NCBI GenBank assembly: GCA_025458545.1
Contig: JALOSH010000299.1
Coordinates: 1-7,977, forward strand
Source of the DNA: Hydrogenophaga sp.
GTDB lineage: Bacteria; Pseudomonadota; Gammaproteobacteria; Burkholderiales; Burkholderiaceae
Length of the DNA: 7,977 bases
Reading direction: 5' to 3'
The notes under the pieces were generated by a model that saw only the letters and a program-made list of their open reading frames with translations, was not told where the DNA came from and did no database searches. Shown here one piece after another: positions 6,099 to 7,977 of this stretch. Both the position numbers and the translations under genes were made by a program. Numbering within the stretch: position 1 is the stretch's first letter; the number at the start of each line of letters is the position of its first letter.

Positions 6099-7057
6099 CA
6101 TCGCCCCCGCGCCGCGGCACAAGCCCCGCCCTGGCGGGGCTTGTGCTTTGTGCGGTCTTCCTGTTGGCTGGCTGTGCCACGGCACCACAGATGTCGGCGC
6201 TGCAGCGGCAATGGCCCGCGCACTGGCCAGACCGCGTGTTGCTGACCACGGTACCGTTCTTCGCCCAGGGCGACCAGCTGTGTGGTCCGGCCTCGCTGGC
6301 GATGGTGGCGCAGGCAGCGGGGCGGTTGGTGACGCCCGAGCAACTGACGCCGCAGGTCTACCTGCCGGGGCGCCTGGGCTCTTTGCAGGTTGAAATGTTG
6401 GCCGCCGCCCGGCGGCAAGGGCTGGTGCCGTACCTGCTGGCGCCGACGCTGCAAGCCCTGCTGGCCGAGGTGGCCGCGGGCGAACCGGTGCTGGTGCTGC
6501 AAAACCTGTCGCTGCCGGTCTCGCCGATGTGGCACTACGCGGTCGTCGTGGGTTACGACCGCGTCCGCCGCGAGATCGTGCTGCATTCCGGTACCACGGC
6601 GCGGCTCGTCATGCCGCTGTCCACTTTTGAACACACCTGGGCGCGCTCGGACCATTGGGCGGTGCGTGTGTCCGCGCCCGCGCAGCTGCCCGCCACCGCC
6701 ACGGCCGAGGGTTGGGCGTCTGCGGTGGCGGCGCTGGAGCGGGTCGATGCCGGAGCCGCCTACACCGCGTGGAGCACCGGGTTGCAACGCTGGCCCAACG
6801 ACCGCTTTGCCCTGCTGGGCCTGGGGAATGCGGCCCACGGTCTCGGTCAGCGGGAGCGCGCGGCGCGGGCTTATGAGGACGCGACGCGGATGCATCCCGA
6901 TTTCGCCGACGCCTGGAACAACCTGGCCCAGGTGCGGCTGGAGCTGGGTGAACTCCCGGCGGCCCGGGAAGCCGCTGCCCGCGCTGTGGCCTTGGGCGGT
7001 CCGCGCCTGGCCGCGTACCAGCGCTTACTAGAGCGGGTTGAGCAGCGCATGCGTTAA
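6095..7057 (+). CDS. PA2778-type lipoprotein with C39-like cysteine peptidase domain and TPR repeats
   Basis: This 320-residue protein matches the family named after P. aeruginosa PA2778. A lipoprotein signal peptide ends in LAGC (lipobox 24-27, lipidated Cys27), so the protein is probably anchored in the envelope facing the periplasm. A papain/C39-like domain follows: VPFFAQGDQLCGPASLAM (53-70) with likely nucleophile Cys63 and possible oxyanion Gln58, then MWHYAVVVGYD (145-155) with His147. The usual third residue (Asp or Asn) is not obvious; the equivalent stretch reads LHSGT. Residues about 235-268 and 269-302 form two TPR motifs (ALLGLGNAAHGLGQRERAAR and AWNNLAQVRLELGELPAARE). The ATG lies within the ATGA overlap with the preceding gene. 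A strong hairpin lies within codons 8-18. Peptidase activity is inferred from motifs; the natural substrate is unknown. Confidence 0.88.
   Translation: MTSPPRRGTSPALAGLVLCAVFLLAGCATAPQMSALQRQWPAHWPDRVLLTTVPFFAQGDQLCGPASLAMVAQAAGRLVTPEQLTPQVYLPGRLGSLQVEMLAAARRQGLVPYLLAPTLQALLAEVAAGEPVLVLQNLSLPVSPMWHYAVVVGYDRVRREIVLHSGTTARLVMPLSTFEHTWARSDHWAVRVSAPAQLPATATAEGWASAVAALERVDAGAAYTAWSTGLQRWPNDRFALLGLGNAAHGLGQRERAARAYEDATRMHPDFADAWNNLAQVRLELGELPAAREAAARAVALGGPRLAAYQRLLERVEQRMR
6117..6149 (+). terminator. Terminator-like hairpin inside the lipoprotein signal-peptide codons
   Basis: GCACAAGCCCCGCC (6117-6130) and its exact complement GGCGGGGCTTGTGC (6133-6146) form a 14-bp perfect inverted repeat with a two-base centre, followed by TTT. 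The structure has the look of intrinsic terminators that end genes in this kind of genome, and it lies 19-48 bases after the stop of the preceding gene. However, it falls inside the coding sequence of the peptidase lipoprotein. The U-tract is short, so termination would be partial at best. It may lower peptidase expression relative to its partner. Confidence 0.5.
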
Positions 7058-7066
7058 TCAAGGTCT

Positions 7067-7699
7067 ATGAAAACTGTAATGTTGGTCGGTGCGACCGGGT
7101 TGGTGGGGCAGTCGGTGTTGCAAAAGGCGCTGGCCAGCGACGCCGTCGCTCGGGTGGTGGCGCCCACGCGCCGTGCGTTGGCTGCGCACCCGAAGCTGCT
7201 CAATCCGCTGGTGGACTTTGCACGCCTCCCCGAAAACGCCGACTGGTGGGCGGTGGATGCGGTGGTCTGCACCCTGGGCACCACCATCAAGATCGCCGGG
7301 TCTCAAGAAGCCTTCTACCGGGTGGACCACGACTGGCCATTGCGCGTGGCGCAACTCGCGCTGCAACACGGTGCCAGGGCCTACGCGCTCAATTCCGCGC
7401 TCGGTGCCAACCCTGCCTCCAGCGTGTTTTATTCGCGCACCAAAGGCGAACTGGAGCGCGACCTGCAAGCACTCGGCTACGCCTCGCTGACCCTGGTGCG
7501 GCCCGGCTTGATCGGCGGGGATCGCCAGACGACGCGCCCAGCAGAGCGGTTCGGTGTGCTGCTGGGTCAGGTGCTTCGGCCTTTGTTGCCGCCGCGTTAC
7601 CGCGTGGTGCCGGCCGAGCGCATTGCGCACCACCTGGTCGAAGCCGCATTGGCGGCTCGATCGGGCGTGCAGGTCATGATGTCAGAGCAACTGCTCTGA
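7067..7699 (+). CDS. NAD(P)-binding Rossmann protein, atypical SDR / epimerase-like
   Basis: This 210-residue cytoplasmic protein has a Rossmann fold that should bind NAD(P). The N-terminal strand carries GATGLVG (8-14). CTLGTT (68-73) follows at the end of a later strand, then NSALGANPASS (109-119), YSRTK (122-126, the SDR YxxxK pair) and VRPGLIGG (144-151) at the C-terminal substrate side. The layout resembles short oxidoreductases of the HTATIP2-like or NAD(P)H-binding type; substrate and reaction cannot be inferred. The start has AAGG close in front (7060-7063), and the gene begins nine bases after the peptidase stop, so it is probably in the same transcription unit. Its function may be unrelated to the envelope pair, since this neighbourhood is not one I know to be conserved. 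Confidence 0.85.
   Translation: MKTVMLVGATGLVGQSVLQKALASDAVARVVAPTRRALAAHPKLLNPLVDFARLPENADWWAVDAVVCTLGTTIKIAGSQEAFYRVDHDWPLRVAQLALQHGARAYALNSALGANPASSVFYSRTKGELERDLQALGYASLTLVRPGLIGGDRQTTRPAERFGVLLGQVLRPLLPPRYRVVPAERIAHHLVEAALAARSGVQVMMSEQLL
7682..7699. repeat. Inverted repeat spanning the SDR stop codon
   Basis: TCAGAGCA (7682-7689) and TGCTCTGA (7692-7699) form an 8-bp perfect inverted repeat with a two-base centre, ending exactly at the SDR stop. It lies between convergent genes only 23 bp apart and has no T-run on either side. It may be a weak 3'-end structure for either transcript; no better terminator is visible between the two genes. Confidence 0.35.
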
Positions 7700-7722
7700 G
7701 CGAACGGGCCGGTTGCGTTGGC

Positions 7723-7977
7723 TCAGGCGACGACCACGGCTGCGCCGTTCCCCTTCGCGGCGATGGCGCCGATCTCGTACACCGTCTCGCCCAGCCCGCG
7801 CAGCGTGGCAGCACAGGCGGCGGCTTCCTCGGCGGCGATCACCACCACCATGCCGATGCCATTGTTGAAGGTGCGGTTCATTTCGATGTCGTCGATACCG
7901 GCCACCTTCTGCAGCCAGGCAAACAGCTCGGTCTGCGGCCAGCTGCCCTTCTTGAGGTGGGCGGCCGTGCCCTCGGG
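7723..7977 (-). CDS. purM: Phosphoribosylformylglycinamidine cyclo-ligase (AIR synthetase), C-terminal part
   Basis: PurM closes the imidazole ring in purine synthesis, converting FGAM and ATP to AIR in the cytoplasm. Only the last 84 codons and the TGA are in the window; the frame stays open to the right edge. Visible family features are the segment PEGTAAHLKKGSWPQ at the start of the visible part, LFAWLQKVAGID, the strongly conserved MNRTFNNGIGMVVVI, and the closing GETVYEIGAI strand. The sequence has no frameshift. The gene is convergent with the SDR gene, with 23 bp between stops. Confidence 0.97.
   Translation of the reverse strand, partial: PEGTAAHLKKGSWPQTELFAWLQKVAGIDDIEMNRTFNNGIGMVVVIAAEEAAACAATLRGLGETVYEIGAIAAKGNGAAVVVA

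Noticed and set aside
6143..7057. A later GTG start (6143) for the peptidase lipoprotein, which would leave the hairpin mostly outside the gene
   Set aside because: It would leave only about ten residues before the lipobox cysteine and no positively charged n-region. The ATG at 6095 gives a complete lipoprotein signal and an ATGA overlap.

Overview
The window looks like a chromosomal segment from a high-GC betaproteobacterium, most likely Burkholderiales and close to Comamonadaceae. This is judged from the GC-rich codon usage and the gene order: an arg cluster with a DUF3579 gene, rpsT opposite murJ, then a SirB1-type gene. I could not run a search to name the genus. There are no tRNA or rRNA genes, insertion sequences, CRISPR arrays or obvious horizontally acquired islands.

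Left part (1-2067, minus strand): two arginine-biosynthesis genes, argD (acetylornithine aminotransferase) followed by argF (ornithine carbamoyltransferase, running off the left edge). They overlap by ATGA and are probably translationally coupled. A spacer of about 300 bp (2068-2365) separates argD from a divergent small DUF3579 gene. It holds a 12-bp palindrome and a pair of mutually exclusive hairpins just upstream of argD. The DUF3579 gene converges on rpsT (ribosomal protein S20, minus strand); a bidirectional terminator and two further hairpins lie between them.

Middle part (3186-4771): rpsT and murJ (lipid II flippase) are divergent. murJ is damaged in this sequence. An N-terminal piece of about 78 codons and a C-terminal piece of about 409 codons lie in different frames, and roughly 30-35 residues that family members carry are missing at about position 3537. 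This is the strongest anomaly in the window. It is either a real loss-of-function deletion in a normally essential gene or an assembly or sequencing error.

Right part (4811-7699, plus strand): a closely spaced run of four genes follows murJ. They are a SirB1/transglutaminase-like protein with a TPR-like tail, a small exported protein with one C-terminal membrane helix (PA2779-type), a lipoprotein with a papain/C39-like cysteine peptidase domain and TPRs (PA2778-type, overlapping the previous gene by ATGA), and an NAD(P)-binding SDR-like protein. A 14-bp perfect inverted repeat lies inside the signal-peptide codons of the PA2778-type gene. The window ends with the C-terminal 84 codons of purM on the minus strand, convergent with the SDR gene.

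The PA2779/PA2778-type pair is the best candidate here for a poorly described system: a lipid-anchored peptidase co-translated with a small envelope protein whose C-terminus has a small-residue motif, a hydrophobic helix and a short basic tail.
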